DNA from: an uncultured Collinsella sp.
Lineage (GTDB): Bacteria; Actinomycetota; Coriobacteriia; Coriobacteriales; Coriobacteriaceae
NCBI GenBank assembly: GCA_900544865.1
Contig: UQXA01000008.1
Location: 3,238-67,237 of the forward strand
Length of the DNA: 64,000 nucleotides
Direction: 5' to 3'
Shown here: piece after piece, positions 33,486 through 42,998 of the stretch
Layout: every line of letters begins with the position of its first letter
How positions within the stretch are numbered: position 1 is the first letter of the stretch
Made by a program: the position numbers and the translations under genes
Notes under the pieces: model-generated
What the model was told of the DNA's origin: nothing
The model's input: only the letters and a program-made list of their open reading frames with translations
Databases searched by the model: none

Positions 33486-34937
33486 GTGGCAGGCTGGAAT
33501 CTGACCGGCAATGCCGTTTCCGCCGAGTTTGACGGTTCGGATGAGCGGGAGCGCAAGGAGCTCAGCGTGAGCCAGGCGGTAGAAATCGCCGCCGGTGCGC
33601 TCGATGCCATTCCGCAGCTGAGCGTTTTGGGCGAGGTCACGGGTTTCCGTGGTCCCAACGCCCGAAGCGGCCACTGCTACTTCCAGATTAAAGACGACTC
33701 GGCCGCCGTCGACTGCATCATCTGGAAGGGCGCCTATCTCAAGCGTACCTTCGATCTGCGTGACGGCATGCAGGTGAGCTTTAAGGGCAGCTTTAACCTC
33801 TATAAGCCCACGGGTCGTATGAGCTTTGTCGCTCGCTCGTTTTCGCTGGCGGGGGAGGGTCTGCTGCGTCAACAAGTGGCGCAACTGGCCGAAAAGCTGC
33901 GTCGCGAGGGCCTGATGGACGAAGCGCGCAAGCGTCGCATCCCGGTGTTTTGCTCGCGCGTGGCAGTCGTCACCTCGCTTTCGGGTGCCGTAGTCGACGA
34001 CGTCAAACGCACGCTGCGCCGTCGCAACCCGCTCGTCGAGCTTGTTTGTGTGGGTGCCAAGGTCCAGGGCGAGGGTGCGCCGGCAGAGCTTATTGAAGGC
34101 CTGCGCCGCGCCGCTGCCATTACGCCGGCGCCCGATTGCATCTTGCTGGTGCGCGGCGGCGGCTCTTTCGAGGACCTCATGACCTTTAACGACGAGGAGC
34201 TTGCCCGTGCGGTGGCAGCCTGTCCCGTGCCTGTGGTGACGGGCATTGGGCATGAGCCCGATACCTCGATCTGCGATATGGTGAGCGACCGTCGCGCCTC
34301 CACGCCAACGGCGGCGGCAGAATCGGTAGCGCCGGCTATGACGGAGTTGGCCGACGTGCTCGAGGCGCGCCATCAGCGTCTGGGTGCCGCGATGGCATCG
34401 ATGATTGGGTCGGCCCAGGTCGACCTGGAGATGCTCAACCAGCGCGGCCGTCGTGCCTGGGACACCTATACGGCTCGCTTGGGCGATGCGCTCGATGCGG
34501 CTGCGTGCCGCCCGTGCCTCAACGACCCAACTTTTATGGTCGAGCGTCGCGAGTCTGAGCTTGCCCTGACTGCCGATCGTCTGTCCGGCGCCATAGCGCG
34601 TTCGGTTGGGGCCTTCCGTTCCAACTTCGAGCGTCTGCCCGAGCGCTTGATCGCAAGCACCTCAGGACTCGATGGCAAGCGCCATGCGCTCACGCTCGCA
34701 AGCTCCCGCCTGGAGCATCAGGGGCGCACGATGCTCAGCAAACCCGCGTCCGACTTGGGCCGTGCGGCGGCCTCACTCGATGCCCTGTCGCCGCTCAAGG
34801 TGCTTGCCCGCGGCTATTCCATCGCGTACAGCGATGATGGGGTGGCTACGAGCGCCAAGACCTTTAAACCGGGCGACGCCATCCGCGTGCGCATGGCAGA
34901 CGGTAACGTTGCGGCAACGGTCGATACGGTCGAGTAG
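33486..34937 (+). CDS. xseA: Exodeoxyribonuclease VII large subunit
   Basis: 483 aa, GTG start after GAAAGGAGG. N-terminal OB-fold (LSVLGEVTGFRGPNARSGHCYFQIKD), then the ExoVII_L core with VRGGGSFEDLMTFND and TGIGHEPDTSICDMVSDRRASTPTAAAE, and coiled-coil helices to the end. Acts with the small subunit encoded 42 bases downstream to degrade single-stranded DNA. Confidence 0.96.
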   Translation: MAGWNLTGNAVSAEFDGSDERERKELSVSQAVEIAAGALDAIPQLSVLGEVTGFRGPNARSGHCYFQIKDDSAAVDCIIWKGAYLKRTFDLRDGMQVSFKGSFNLYKPTGRMSFVARSFSLAGEGLLRQQVAQLAEKLRREGLMDEARKRRIPVFCSRVAVVTSLSGAVVDDVKRTLRRRNPLVELVCVGAKVQGEGAPAELIEGLRRAAAITPAPDCILLVRGGGSFEDLMTFNDEELARAVAACPVPVVTGIGHEPDTSICDMVSDRRASTPTAAAESVAPAMTELADVLEARHQRLGAAMASMIGSAQVDLEMLNQRGRRAWDTYTARLGDALDAAACRPCLNDPTFMVERRESELALTADRLSGAIARSVGAFRSNFERLPERLIASTSGLDGKRHALTLASSRLEHQGRTMLSKPASDLGRAAASLDALSPLKVLARGYSIAYSDDGVATSAKTFKPGDAIRVRMADGNVAATVDTVE

Positions 34938-34979
34938 GCCGCGTTTCATAGCGATAAACCTTTAGGAAAGGAAACAGAT

Positions 34980-35246
34980 ATGGCAGAGAAGACCCCGGTC
35001 GAGCAGCTTACGTACAAGCAGGCCTCGCAGGAGCTGGAGCTCATCATTCGCAGCTTGGAGTCGGGCGATATGGAGCTCGAGGAGTCGCTCGAGAACTATA
35101 CCCGCGGCGTCGAGCTCCTCAAGAGCCTGCGCACCCGCCTGTCCGATGCCGAGCAGAAGGTCTCGGTGCTTCTGAAGGATGTTGACGGCAACGACGTGCT
35201 CGCCGACGGCGAAGCCGCCAACACGGACGACAACCTTTCGTTCTAA
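34980..35246 (+). CDS. xseB: Exodeoxyribonuclease VII small subunit
   Basis: 88 aa, in the usual size range. LTYKQASQELELIIRSLESGDMELEESLENYTRG (in pieces) is the XseB signature. RBS AGGAAAGGA. Forms ExoVII with XseA directly upstream. Confidence 0.95.
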   Translation: MAEKTPVEQLTYKQASQELELIIRSLESGDMELEESLENYTRGVELLKSLRTRLSDAEQKVSVLLKDVDGNDVLADGEAANTDDNLSF

Positions 35247-35295
35247 CCATCCCGACCAAATATAATTACCTTGGTCTGTGAGAAAGGAACCAACC

Positions 35296-35631
35296 ATGTG
35301 CGATTGCATCTTCTGCAAAATTGCCAACCACGAGATCCCCTCGACCGTTGTCTATGAGGACGATCAGGTCATCGCCTTCGACGACCTCAATCCCCAGGCG
35401 CCGGTCCATACGCTCGTGATCCCCAAGAAGCACTACAGCGACATCGCGGACAACGTGCCTGCCGAGACCATGGGCGCCATGGCTCACGCCATCCAGGAGG
35501 TCGCTAAGGCCAAGGGCTTGGAGGACGGTTTCCGCGTCATCTCCAACAAGGGCGTTAACGCCGGTCAGACCGTCATGCACTTCCACATGCACGTCCTTGG
35601 TGGCAAGAACTTGGGCGAGAACCTCATCTGA
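35296..35631 (+). CDS. HIT-family nucleotide hydrolase
   Basis: 111 aa from ATG 35296 (AGAAAGGAA). CDCIFCKIANHEIPS start and the histidine triad HFHMHVLGG near the end define a HINT/HIT protein, which hydrolyses AMP-lysine or dinucleotide polyphosphates. 49 bases after xseB, probably same operon. Confidence 0.95.
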   Translation: MCDCIFCKIANHEIPSTVVYEDDQVIAFDDLNPQAPVHTLVIPKKHYSDIADNVPAETMGAMAHAIQEVAKAKGLEDGFRVISNKGVNAGQTVMHFHMHVLGGKNLGENLI

Positions 35632-35672
35632 GGGCGCGTAGGCCGTCGACTTGGCTGCCTTTGGAGTAATCT

Positions 35673-36563
35673 ATGCAGCTTTCTCAACTCGAATACCTTC
35701 AAGCGGTAGCGAACTATGGCGGCGTGCGCAAAGCAGCTCGCGCCGTTCATGTGAGTCCGCAGGCCGTTTCGTCGGCAATCAAAAAGTTGGAATCTGAGTA
35801 TCAGATCGTTTTGCTCAACCGATCGGCGGGGGAGGCTGTTTTGTCTCCTGCGGGCAGAGAGTTCGCGCGTCGCGCACGCGTGATCCTGGCGCAAATCGAC
35901 GATCTCAAAAAGTACGCTCAATCGGGGAACGGCGGCGTTTCGCCCGACGGCCACTTCCGTCTTTACGCCCCCTGCCTTCACGGGCGGGGGCGTCTTTTTG
36001 CCGAAAACTGGTACGACTCGTTTGAAAGCTCGCACCCTCAGATTCACCTTGATGTGTGGCATCAGCCAACGGCTACATGTTTTGAATCGCTTGTGCTTGG
36101 CATTTCGGATGCGGCCATCTCATTTGAGGAGCCAAGGGACAGTGTCCTTTCTTCGAAATACTTGGGTGAAAAGGAGCTCAAGGTTCTTTCTTGCCCAGCG
36201 GGTCATCAATCTGTGGGCGCTATGACCGTTCGTGAGTTACTGGGCGGCAGGTTGGCTGTTCCCATTAATTTGTCGCCCTGTCTCAATGCAATCAATCAAT
36301 GCCCCGAAGCTCAGCTGGTTAATTTCCGCTTTCGCGATGTCGAATACGGAAACAGGGCACAGGCTGAGTTTCTTCAGGCCGGGGGATTGATATTGAGTTT
36401 TTCTGGCTCTTCTCTCGCATCAGATGGACTGGAAGTGAGCGAGTGCTCCATTGAAGGCTCGCATGACGTAGCCTTGCCCATCTACTTTTGCTATCGACAA
36501 AATGCCTGGACCGATCGACACCAGACGGTATTTCTTCACCTATTGCGTCATCTCGCTTCGTGA
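35673..36563 (+). CDS. LysR-family transcriptional regulator
   Basis: 296 aa. N-terminal winged HTH: LSQLEYLQAVANYGGVRKAARAVHVSPQAVSSAIKKLE (in pieces), with LLNRSAGEAVLSPAGREF wing. C-terminal effector domain from ~95. The base composition is lower in GC than its neighbours, and the MFS gene that follows is similar, so the two may have arrived together. The likely target is the MFS gene 119 bases downstream. Confidence 0.9.
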   Translation: MQLSQLEYLQAVANYGGVRKAARAVHVSPQAVSSAIKKLESEYQIVLLNRSAGEAVLSPAGREFARRARVILAQIDDLKKYAQSGNGGVSPDGHFRLYAPCLHGRGRLFAENWYDSFESSHPQIHLDVWHQPTATCFESLVLGISDAAISFEEPRDSVLSSKYLGEKELKVLSCPAGHQSVGAMTVRELLGGRLAVPINLSPCLNAINQCPEAQLVNFRFRDVEYGNRAQAEFLQAGGLILSFSGSSLASDGLEVSECSIEGSHDVALPIYFCYRQNAWTDRHQTVFLHLLRHLAS

Positions 36564-36602
36564 GGCCATTTGGCCTCGTGGCGTCAAGTGAATGTTGACG
36601 CC
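36562..36602 (+). terminator. Hairpins after the LysR gene
   Basis: GAGGCC-ATTT-GGCCTC immediately followed by GGCGTCAA / TTGACGCC (8 perfect pairs) and TTGTAAC. Weak terminator or regulatory dyad ahead of the MFS gene. Confidence 0.5.
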
Positions 36603-36682
36603 TTGTAACACATGACTGACGGCTTTGCCCTCATGCTTTTCCAAGATTTCGGTTTGGGCTATTGGCTCTTGGAGGGCGGAGC

Positions 36683-37843
36683 ATGAAAAACCGTACGGTT
36701 TTGCTTTATATGACGTTCGTTTTTCTGTCGAACTTCAGCACCATTTTGTATTTTCTGACGGTTTACCTTGAATTCGTCGGATTCTCGATGGTAGCGATTT
36801 CTAGCATGATGATTGCATACCAAGTGAGTAAGTTCATTCTTGAGGTTCCTACTGGTTATATTGCTGACAGGTTTGGACGAAAGACAAGCGGTCTCGTTGG
36901 CGTCGTGGGAATGCTTGGATACTACGCCGCCCTACTTTTCGCCCGTTCTCCTCTGCTTTTAATCGGCGCGTTTGCTCTCAAAGGTTTTGCCGTTGCATGT
37001 GTGAGCGGATCCATAGAAGCGATTTACATTGACAGCGTCTCTCAGGACCAGCTCGTAAGACTTAATGTCGTTGAGCGATTTGTTTTCTATGCCTCTTATG
37101 CCATCTCCGCTTGCGTGGGCGGTTTCATTTCGTCCGCTGGCGCGTATCTCATTGGGCTTTCGGTCGATATCATCACAATGGTGCTGACATTGGTTGTCGT
37201 TGTCTGTATTCCTGAGACGAGAAGAGAGGGCGCTGCGGTGACACCTGGGCATGGAATGAGCCCGAAGATGATCGGTGCTGCTATTGCGGGTAATGGCATT
37301 CTTCGGTCAGCGTTCATCATGGACTGTTCTCAGGCATTTGCCTTCGTCGCTCTGGAAGACTTCTTCTCACTGTTGCTTGCGGGTCGCGGAATGAATGCCG
37401 TCGCTTCGGGTGTGATCATTGCGGTCCAGCTTCTTGCCTCGGCCTCCATGGGGCTTATTGTGCCCAGTGTGATTGCTCATGTCGACAAGGGCCGTTTTGC
37501 GCGTATTTGCGGCATCGTGCGCCTTTCCCTGGCTGCTCTGTTTTTGATTCCCTTTACTCCGGTCTATTTGCTGCCCGTGTTCTATGTACTGCAGACGGTC
37601 GCGTACTCGTTATTTGCTCCAATTAAATACTCAATTTTTCAAAATGCTGTCGATTCTTCGATGCGCTGTTCACTGATTTCGGTCCAAAGCCAGATGGTGG
37701 CGGTGGGTGCCATCCTTTTCTATCTGTTCAATGCTGCGTTGAGCAGCATCGCGGGCATTCGAGTCGTATTGCTTGTTGCGCTCGGGATTTCTTCCCTGGT
37801 GTATATCCCCGCGCTATTTCGTCTTACAAGTCAAAGGCCATGA
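36683..37843 (+). CDS. MFS transporter
   Basis: 386 aa from ATG 36683 (TTGGAGGG upstream). Twelve hydrophobic segments; the loop ADRFGRKTSG between helices 2 and 3 is the MFS motif A, preceded by VPTGYI. Resembles drug/metabolite exporters. Follows the LysR gene, which probably controls it. Confidence 0.88.
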   Translation: MKNRTVLLYMTFVFLSNFSTILYFLTVYLEFVGFSMVAISSMMIAYQVSKFILEVPTGYIADRFGRKTSGLVGVVGMLGYYAALLFARSPLLLIGAFALKGFAVACVSGSIEAIYIDSVSQDQLVRLNVVERFVFYASYAISACVGGFISSAGAYLIGLSVDIITMVLTLVVVVCIPETRREGAAVTPGHGMSPKMIGAAIAGNGILRSAFIMDCSQAFAFVALEDFFSLLLAGRGMNAVASGVIIAVQLLASASMGLIVPSVIAHVDKGRFARICGIVRLSLAALFLIPFTPVYLLPVFYVLQTVAYSLFAPIKYSIFQNAVDSSMRCSLISVQSQMVAVGAILFYLFNAALSSIAGIRVVLLVALGISSLVYIPALFRLTSQRP

Positions 37844-37876
37844 GTATTTAGGCACCGATAACTTATATATCAACGC

Positions 37877-37910
37877 AATAAACCCGAGCGCGAGGGCGTT
37901 TGGGTTTATT
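37877..37910 (+). terminator. Terminator after the MFS gene
   Basis: AATAAACCC and GGGTTTATT arms with 16-base loop, followed by ATTG. Confidence 0.75.
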
Positions 37911-37963
37911 ATTGAAGCGTATGTAACCTGGCGGCGCCACACCGCCTGTTAGTAGGGAGACAC

Positions 37964-39142
37964 ATGAACGTTCTGGTCGTCAACGCAGGATCTTCGACCC
38001 TTAAGTATCAGGTCATCGATACCAAGTCCCACAAGGTGTCCGCAAAGGGCTCCTGCGAGCGCGTCTGCTTTACCGGCGGTACCTTCACCCACGCTGCCAA
38101 CGGTTCCAAGAAGGTGACCGAGAACATCGAGTTCCCCGACCACAAGGTCGCCATCGAGGTCGTTCTGAAGGACCTCGAGGCCAACGGCGTCAAGATCGAG
38201 GGCATTGGTCACCGTATCGTTCAGGGTGGCTGGTACTTCGGCGATTCCTCCCTCGTCGACGAGGACGTCCTCGCCAAGATCCGCGAGGTCGCTCCGCTGG
38301 CGCCGCTGCACAACAACCCCGAGGCCAACGTTATCGAGTACTGCCTGGAGCAGTATCCCGACCTGCCCAACGTCACGGTCTACGACACCGCTTTCCACTT
38401 CAACATGCCCGAGGTCGCCAAGACTTACGCCCTGCCCAAGGACGTCTGCGACAAGCTGCACATCCGTAAGTACGGCGCCCACGGCACCAGCTACCGTTAC
38501 ATTTCCAAGAAGGTCGCCGAGATGACCAACGGCGAGGTCCGCAAGGTCGTCGTGTGCCACATCGGCTCCGGCGCTTCCCTGTGCGCCATCGAGGACGGCA
38601 AGTGCATGGACACCACCATGGGCCTCACCCCGCTCGACGGCGTCATGATGGGCACCCGCTGCGGCTCCATCGACCCGGCTACCGTGTGTTACCTGCAGCG
38701 CGAGGGCGGCTACACCTTCGACGAGGTCGACGAGATGATGAACAAGAAGTCCGGCCTTTTGGCTGTGACCGGTGGCAAGACCAACGACTGCCGCAACGTC
38801 GAGGAGCTCGCCGCCGCTGGCGACCCCGAGGCTCAGCTCGCCTTCGACATGTTCGTCTACAAGATTGCCGCCAAGGCCGCCGAGATGGCCACTTCCATGT
38901 GCGGCATGGACACCCTGGTCTTTACCGCCGGCATCGGCGAGCACGCTCCGGCTGTCCGTGCTGGCGTGGCCGACCGTCTGGCCTTTATGGGCGTCAAGAT
39001 GGATCATGCCCGCAACGCCCTGCGTGGTGACGGCGCTTGGTGCCTGTCTGCCAAGGATTCCAAGGTCAAGATTTTCGTCATCCCCACGGACGAGGAGTTC
39101 ATGATCGCTTCCGACGTTGAGCGCATCGTCAACGGCAAGTAA
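37964..39142 (+). CDS. ackA: Acetate kinase paralogue 1 (divergent active-site positions)
   Basis: 392 aa. Opens NVLVVNAGSSTLKYQVID, with GIGHRIVQGG, GTRCGSIDP and IPTDEEF as in acetate kinases. Several near-invariant positions differ from the second copy at 39307: HGTSY instead of HGTSH, CHIGSG instead of CHLGNG (phosphate-binding loop Asn to Ser), KTNDCRN instead of ISNDARD, GIGEH instead of GIGEN. It may be an acetate kinase with altered kinetics or prefer another acyl group or phosphoryl donor (inference). Own terminator at 39148. Confidence 0.88.
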   Translation: MNVLVVNAGSSTLKYQVIDTKSHKVSAKGSCERVCFTGGTFTHAANGSKKVTENIEFPDHKVAIEVVLKDLEANGVKIEGIGHRIVQGGWYFGDSSLVDEDVLAKIREVAPLAPLHNNPEANVIEYCLEQYPDLPNVTVYDTAFHFNMPEVAKTYALPKDVCDKLHIRKYGAHGTSYRYISKKVAEMTNGEVRKVVVCHIGSGASLCAIEDGKCMDTTMGLTPLDGVMMGTRCGSIDPATVCYLQREGGYTFDEVDEMMNKKSGLLAVTGGKTNDCRNVEELAAAGDPEAQLAFDMFVYKIAAKAAEMATSMCGMDTLVFTAGIGEHAPAVRAGVADRLAFMGVKMDHARNALRGDGAWCLSAKDSKVKIFVIPTDEEFMIASDVERIVNGK

Positions 39143-39147
39143 TTGCA

Positions 39148-39192
39148 AGAGGGGAGGGGCTGGACGACCGAGCGCCGTTCGGCCCCTCTTTT
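39148..39192 (+). terminator. Terminator after the first acetate kinase
   Basis: AAGAGGGG ... CCCCTCTT followed by TTGTG. Confidence 0.75.
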
Positions 39193-39306
39193 GTGCTCGT
39201 TGGGCGATATGCCTGATAGCTATTTATCAAGTTGTGATAACTTCTTATTAAAATGCGGCCGCCTTAAGGGGTCTGCGTCGACCGTATTGCACTGCAAAGG
39301 AGTCTC

Positions 39307-40485
39307 ATGAACGTACTTGTTGTTAACGCCGGCAGCTCAAGCCTTAAATATCAGCTTTTGGATACCGATACCCGCAAGGTTTTCGCCAAGGGCAACTGCG
39401 AACGCATCGGTTCGGACATGGGCATCTTTGGCCACTCCGAGAACGGTGGCGCCAAGCAGACCGAGGAGGTCCCTTTCCCCGATCATCGCTCTGCTATCGC
39501 TCGCGTGCTCGAGGAGCTCGAGAAGACCGACTTTACGATTGATGGCATTGGGCATCGCATCGTTCAGGGCGGCTGGCACTTCGATGATTCCGCGGTCGTC
39601 GACGATGAGGTCATGGCTAAGATCCTTGAGGTGGCCCCGCTCGCTCCGTTGCACAATTACGGCGAGGCCGCGGCAATCGAATATTGCCGCGAGAAGTATC
39701 CGGAGCTGCCCAACGTGGCCGTCTTCGACACCTCGTTCCACATGACCATGCCCGAGGTCGCCTACACCTACGCGCTGCCCAAGGACGTGTGCGACAAGTA
39801 CCACGTGCGCAAGTACGGCGCACACGGTACGAGCCACCGCTACGAGTGGATGATGGCCAAGGAGATCCTGGGCTCGCGCTGCCACCGCCTGCTTTCGTGC
39901 CATCTGGGCAACGGTGCTTCGCTTGCCGCCATTGAGGACGGCGTGTGCCGCGATACCACGATGGGCCTCACGCCGCTCGATGGCCTGATGATGGGCACCC
40001 GTTGTGGTTCCATTGACCCGGCCACCGTGTGTTACCTGCAGCGCGAGGGCGGCTACAGCTACCAGGAAGTCGACGACATGATGAACAAGCAGTCCGGCCT
40101 GCTTGCCATTTCGGGCATCTCCAACGACGCCCGCGACATCCGCACGCGCGCCTCCGAGGGCGACGAGCGCTGCCTGCTCGCCTTCGATATGTTTGCCTAC
40201 AAGGCTATGCAGCAGGCCGGCTCCATGATCGCCTCCATGGCGGGCGTGGACACCATCACCTTTACCGCCGGCATCGGCGAGAACGACTGGTCGATCCGCA
40301 AGGCCTTCTGCGACTGCTTTGAGTGGCTGGGCGTACGCATCGACAACAACAAGAACCGCGAGGCTGTGGGCAACGGCCCGCAGGTTATCAGTGCCGCCGG
40401 TTCCGCCGTCACGGTCATGGTCATCCCCACCGACGAGGAATACATGATCGCCCACGACGTCGAGCGTCTGACCAAGAAAAACTAA
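39307..40485 (+). CDS. ackA: Acetate kinase paralogue 2 (canonical motifs)
   Basis: 392 aa. Makes acetate and ATP from acetyl phosphate. All standard motifs: NAGSSSLKYQL, GIGHRIVQGG, HGTSHRYE, CHLGNGASLAAI, GTRCGSIDP, ISNDARDI, FTAGIGEN, IPTDEEY. RBS AAAGGAG. The 164 bases upstream hold the dyad TTATCA-AGTTG-TGATAA and an AT-rich stretch, a likely promoter of its own. Converges with pta. Confidence 0.95.
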   Translation: MNVLVVNAGSSSLKYQLLDTDTRKVFAKGNCERIGSDMGIFGHSENGGAKQTEEVPFPDHRSAIARVLEELEKTDFTIDGIGHRIVQGGWHFDDSAVVDDEVMAKILEVAPLAPLHNYGEAAAIEYCREKYPELPNVAVFDTSFHMTMPEVAYTYALPKDVCDKYHVRKYGAHGTSHRYEWMMAKEILGSRCHRLLSCHLGNGASLAAIEDGVCRDTTMGLTPLDGLMMGTRCGSIDPATVCYLQREGGYSYQEVDDMMNKQSGLLAISGISNDARDIRTRASEGDERCLLAFDMFAYKAMQQAGSMIASMAGVDTITFTAGIGENDWSIRKAFCDCFEWLGVRIDNNKNREAVGNGPQVISAAGSAVTVMVIPTDEEYMIAHDVERLTKKN

Positions 40486-40507
40486 CGCGCGCATTTGCAA
40501 GTAAACG

Positions 40508-40543
40508 AAAGGCCTCCAGAGCAACAGCTCCGGAGGCCTTTTT
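40508..40543. terminator. Bidirectional terminator between ackA and pta
   Basis: AAAGGCCTCC-A-GAGC, AACA loop, GCTC-C-GGAGGCCTTTTT. Confidence 0.9.
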
Positions 40544-40583
40544 GCTAGCAGGTGGAAATTCCTGTCCCGAGGGGATATGTCCG

Positions 40584-41564
40584 CTACTCAGCCATCTGAG
40601 CCTGGACGGCGGTGATGGCCACGACACCCACGATGTCGTCGGCAGAGCAGCCGCGCGACAGATCGTTGACCGGCTTGGCGATGCCCTGCAGGATGGGGCC
40701 GTAGGCGTCGGCACCGGCGAAGCGCTGGACCAGCTTGTAGCCGATGTTGCCGGCCTCGAGGTCGGGGAACACCAGCACGTTAGCCTTACCGGCGACGGAG
40801 GAGCCGGGAGCCTTGAGCTGGGCGACAGTGGGGACGATAGCGGCATCGAGCTGCAGGTCGCCGTCGATGGCGAGCTCGGGAGCCTTCTCCTTGCAGAACT
40901 TTACGGCCTCTTGGACCTTCTTGGCGACCTCGCCGCCGGCGGAGCCCATGGTGGAGTAGGAGAGCATGGCCACGTGCGGCTCAACGTTGCCCATGAAGGT
41001 GGACCAGGAGTGAGCGGAGGCAATGGCGATCTCGGAGAGCTCGTCGGAGGACGGGTTGATGTTGAGGCCGCAGTCGGCGAAGATCAGCGTGCCGTCGGTG
41101 CCGAACTGCGGGGTGTCGGTGCACATCACGAAGAAGGCCGAGACCAGCTTGGTGCCCGGGGCGGTCTTGAGGATCTGAAGTGCAGGGCGCAGGGTGTCGG
41201 CGGTGGAGTGGCAGGCGCCGGAGACCAGGCCGTCGGCGTCGCCCATCTTGACCATCATGGTGCCAAAGTAGGTGGCGTCCATCACCTGGGCGCGAGCCTG
41301 CTCGATGGTAACGCCCTTCTTGGCGCGGAGCTCAGCAAACTTCTGCGCATACTCCTCGTGCTTCTCGGCATTGCGCGGGTCGATGACGGTAGCGCCGGGA
41401 ACGTTGATCTCGTCGGGGTTGCCCAGGATGACGATCTTTGCCAGGCCCTCCTCGATGATTTTGGTGGCCGCGACGATAGTGCGCGGATCCTCGCCCTCGG
41501 GCAGGACGATCGTCTTAAGGTCGGCCTTGGCGGCAGACTTCATACGGTTTAGGAAATCGCTCAT
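40584..41564 (-). CDS. pta: Phosphate acetyltransferase
   Basis: 326 aa, the short form without the N-terminal DRTGG domain. KTIVLPEGEDPRTI start, GLVSGACHSTADTLRPALQI, and VLVFPDLEAGNIGYKLVQRFAGADAYGPILQG near the end (in pieces). Converts acetyl-CoA to acetyl phosphate for the acetate kinases opposite. RBS GTAAGGAG. Confidence 0.96.
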   Translation of the reverse strand: MSDFLNRMKSAAKADLKTIVLPEGEDPRTIVAATKIIEEGLAKIVILGNPDEINVPGATVIDPRNAEKHEEYAQKFAELRAKKGVTIEQARAQVMDATYFGTMMVKMGDADGLVSGACHSTADTLRPALQILKTAPGTKLVSAFFVMCTDTPQFGTDGTLIFADCGLNINPSSDELSEIAIASAHSWSTFMGNVEPHVAMLSYSTMGSAGGEVAKKVQEAVKFCKEKAPELAIDGDLQLDAAIVPTVAQLKAPGSSVAGKANVLVFPDLEAGNIGYKLVQRFAGADAYGPILQGIAKPVNDLSRGCSADDIVGVVAITAVQAQMAE

Positions 41565-41616
41565 GTTACTCCTTACAAGCGTTTCGCTAAGCTCCAGGCA
41601 CCCGGCTGTTCACGAA

Positions 41617-41639
41617 TAAACCCGCTGCTAGCGGGTTTA
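41617..41639. other. 10-bp hairpin in the pta/glf divergent region
   Basis: TAAACCCGCT GCT AGCGGGTTTA, perfect. Lies 53 bases before pta (minus), so in the pta leader or just upstream. A TATAAT for the plus-strand glf is at 41712. Confidence 0.5.
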
Positions 41640-41795
41640 CCTTTCAATTATGTACGCCGCGGTGCTTGAGCTTTCCTTGTGTGGCAAGCTCATTATAGGA
41701 CGCATTAGCGCTATAATCGCTCTGATAAATATGTCTCGAAGAATGTTCGAGAAAAGCCCAGCTAACGAGCCCGTGGCTTTTGACAAGGAGTATCG

Positions 41796-42998
41796 ATGCA
41801 GATTACCTCAGGCCTGCCTGAAGGCTTTAACGCCGGCGCGTACGACATGATTGTCGTCGGTGCTGGATATGCCGGTGCCGTTTGCGCCCGCCGTCTTGCC
41901 GAGACCATCGGCTATCGTGTTGCCGTTTTGGAGCGCCGTAGCCACATTGCGGGCAATGCCTATGACTGCACTGACGAGGCCGGAATCCTGATCCACGAGT
42001 ACGGTCCGCATATCTATCACACCTTTAACGAGCGCGTGCACAATTTCCTGTCGCGCTTTACCAAGTGGACGGATTATCAGCACAAGGTGCTCGCCAACAT
42101 CAACGGTACCCTTATGCCCGTGCCCTTCAACCATGCGAGTCTCAAGCTCGCCTTTGGTGACAAGCGCGGCGAGGAGCTGTATCAGAAGCTCGTGGAGACC
42201 TTTGGCAAGGATGTCAAGGTGCCCATTATGGAGTTGCGTAAGAAGAACGACCCGGATCTTGCCGAGGTCGCCGATTACGTCTACGAGAACGTCTTTTTGC
42301 ATTACACCATGAAGCAGTGGGGCCAGACGCCCGATCAGATCGATCCCTCGATCACCGGCCGTGTTCCCGTCTTTGTGGGCGATGATGACCGCTACTTCCC
42401 GCAAGCTCCCTTCCAGGGCATGCCGCAGGAGGGCTACACGGCGCTCTTTGAGCACATGCTCGACCACGACCTGATCGACGTGTTCTGCGACGTAGACGCC
42501 CGCGATCTCTTTGAGATCGACGAGACCACCGTCAAGATCGACGGCAAGGTCTATGGTGGCGAGATCGTCTACACCGGTCCGCTCGATGAGCTGTTCAACC
42601 TCGACTTGGGTGCGTTGCCGTACCGCACGCTCGATATGAAGTTCGAGACGCTCGATATGGACCAGTTCCAGCCCGTGGGCACCGTCAACTACACCACGAG
42701 CGAGGATTACACGCGTATCACCGAGTTCAAGAACATGACCGGTCAGGTCCTGCCCGGCAAGACCACCATCATGAAGGAGTACTCCAAGGCCTATACGCCC
42801 GGCTCGGGCGAGACGCCGTACTACGCCATTCTTGAGCCCGAGAACCGTGAGCTCTATGAGCGCTATCTTGAGCGCGTCCAGAACCTGACGAACTTCCACC
42901 CGGTGGGTCGTCTGGCCGAGTATCGTTACTACGATATGGACGCTGTGACCAATTCCGCCCTCGATCTTTCGGATGAGATTATCGCCTGCCATGCATAA
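41796..42998 (+). CDS. glf: UDP-galactopyranose mutase
   Basis: 400 aa. FAD-binding start MIVVGAGYAGAVCARRLAE, then HIAGNAYDC, EYGPHIYHT and the EYSKAYTPGSGETPYYAI region. Converts UDP-galactopyranose to UDP-galactofuranose for surface glycans. Overlaps the following glycosyltransferase by 8 bases. Confidence 0.95.
   Translation: MQITSGLPEGFNAGAYDMIVVGAGYAGAVCARRLAETIGYRVAVLERRSHIAGNAYDCTDEAGILIHEYGPHIYHTFNERVHNFLSRFTKWTDYQHKVLANINGTLMPVPFNHASLKLAFGDKRGEELYQKLVETFGKDVKVPIMELRKKNDPDLAEVADYVYENVFLHYTMKQWGQTPDQIDPSITGRVPVFVGDDDRYFPQAPFQGMPQEGYTALFEHMLDHDLIDVFCDVDARDLFEIDETTVKIDGKVYGGEIVYTGPLDELFNLDLGALPYRTLDMKFETLDMDQFQPVGTVNYTTSEDYTRITEFKNMTGQVLPGKTTIMKEYSKAYTPGSGETPYYAILEPENRELYERYLERVQNLTNFHPVGRLAEYRYYDMDAVTNSALDLSDEIIACHA

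Noticed and set aside
37949..40524. Two ~395-codon minus-strand frames opposite the acetate kinases
   Set aside because: Shadow of GC-biased codons; no RBS and low-complexity product.
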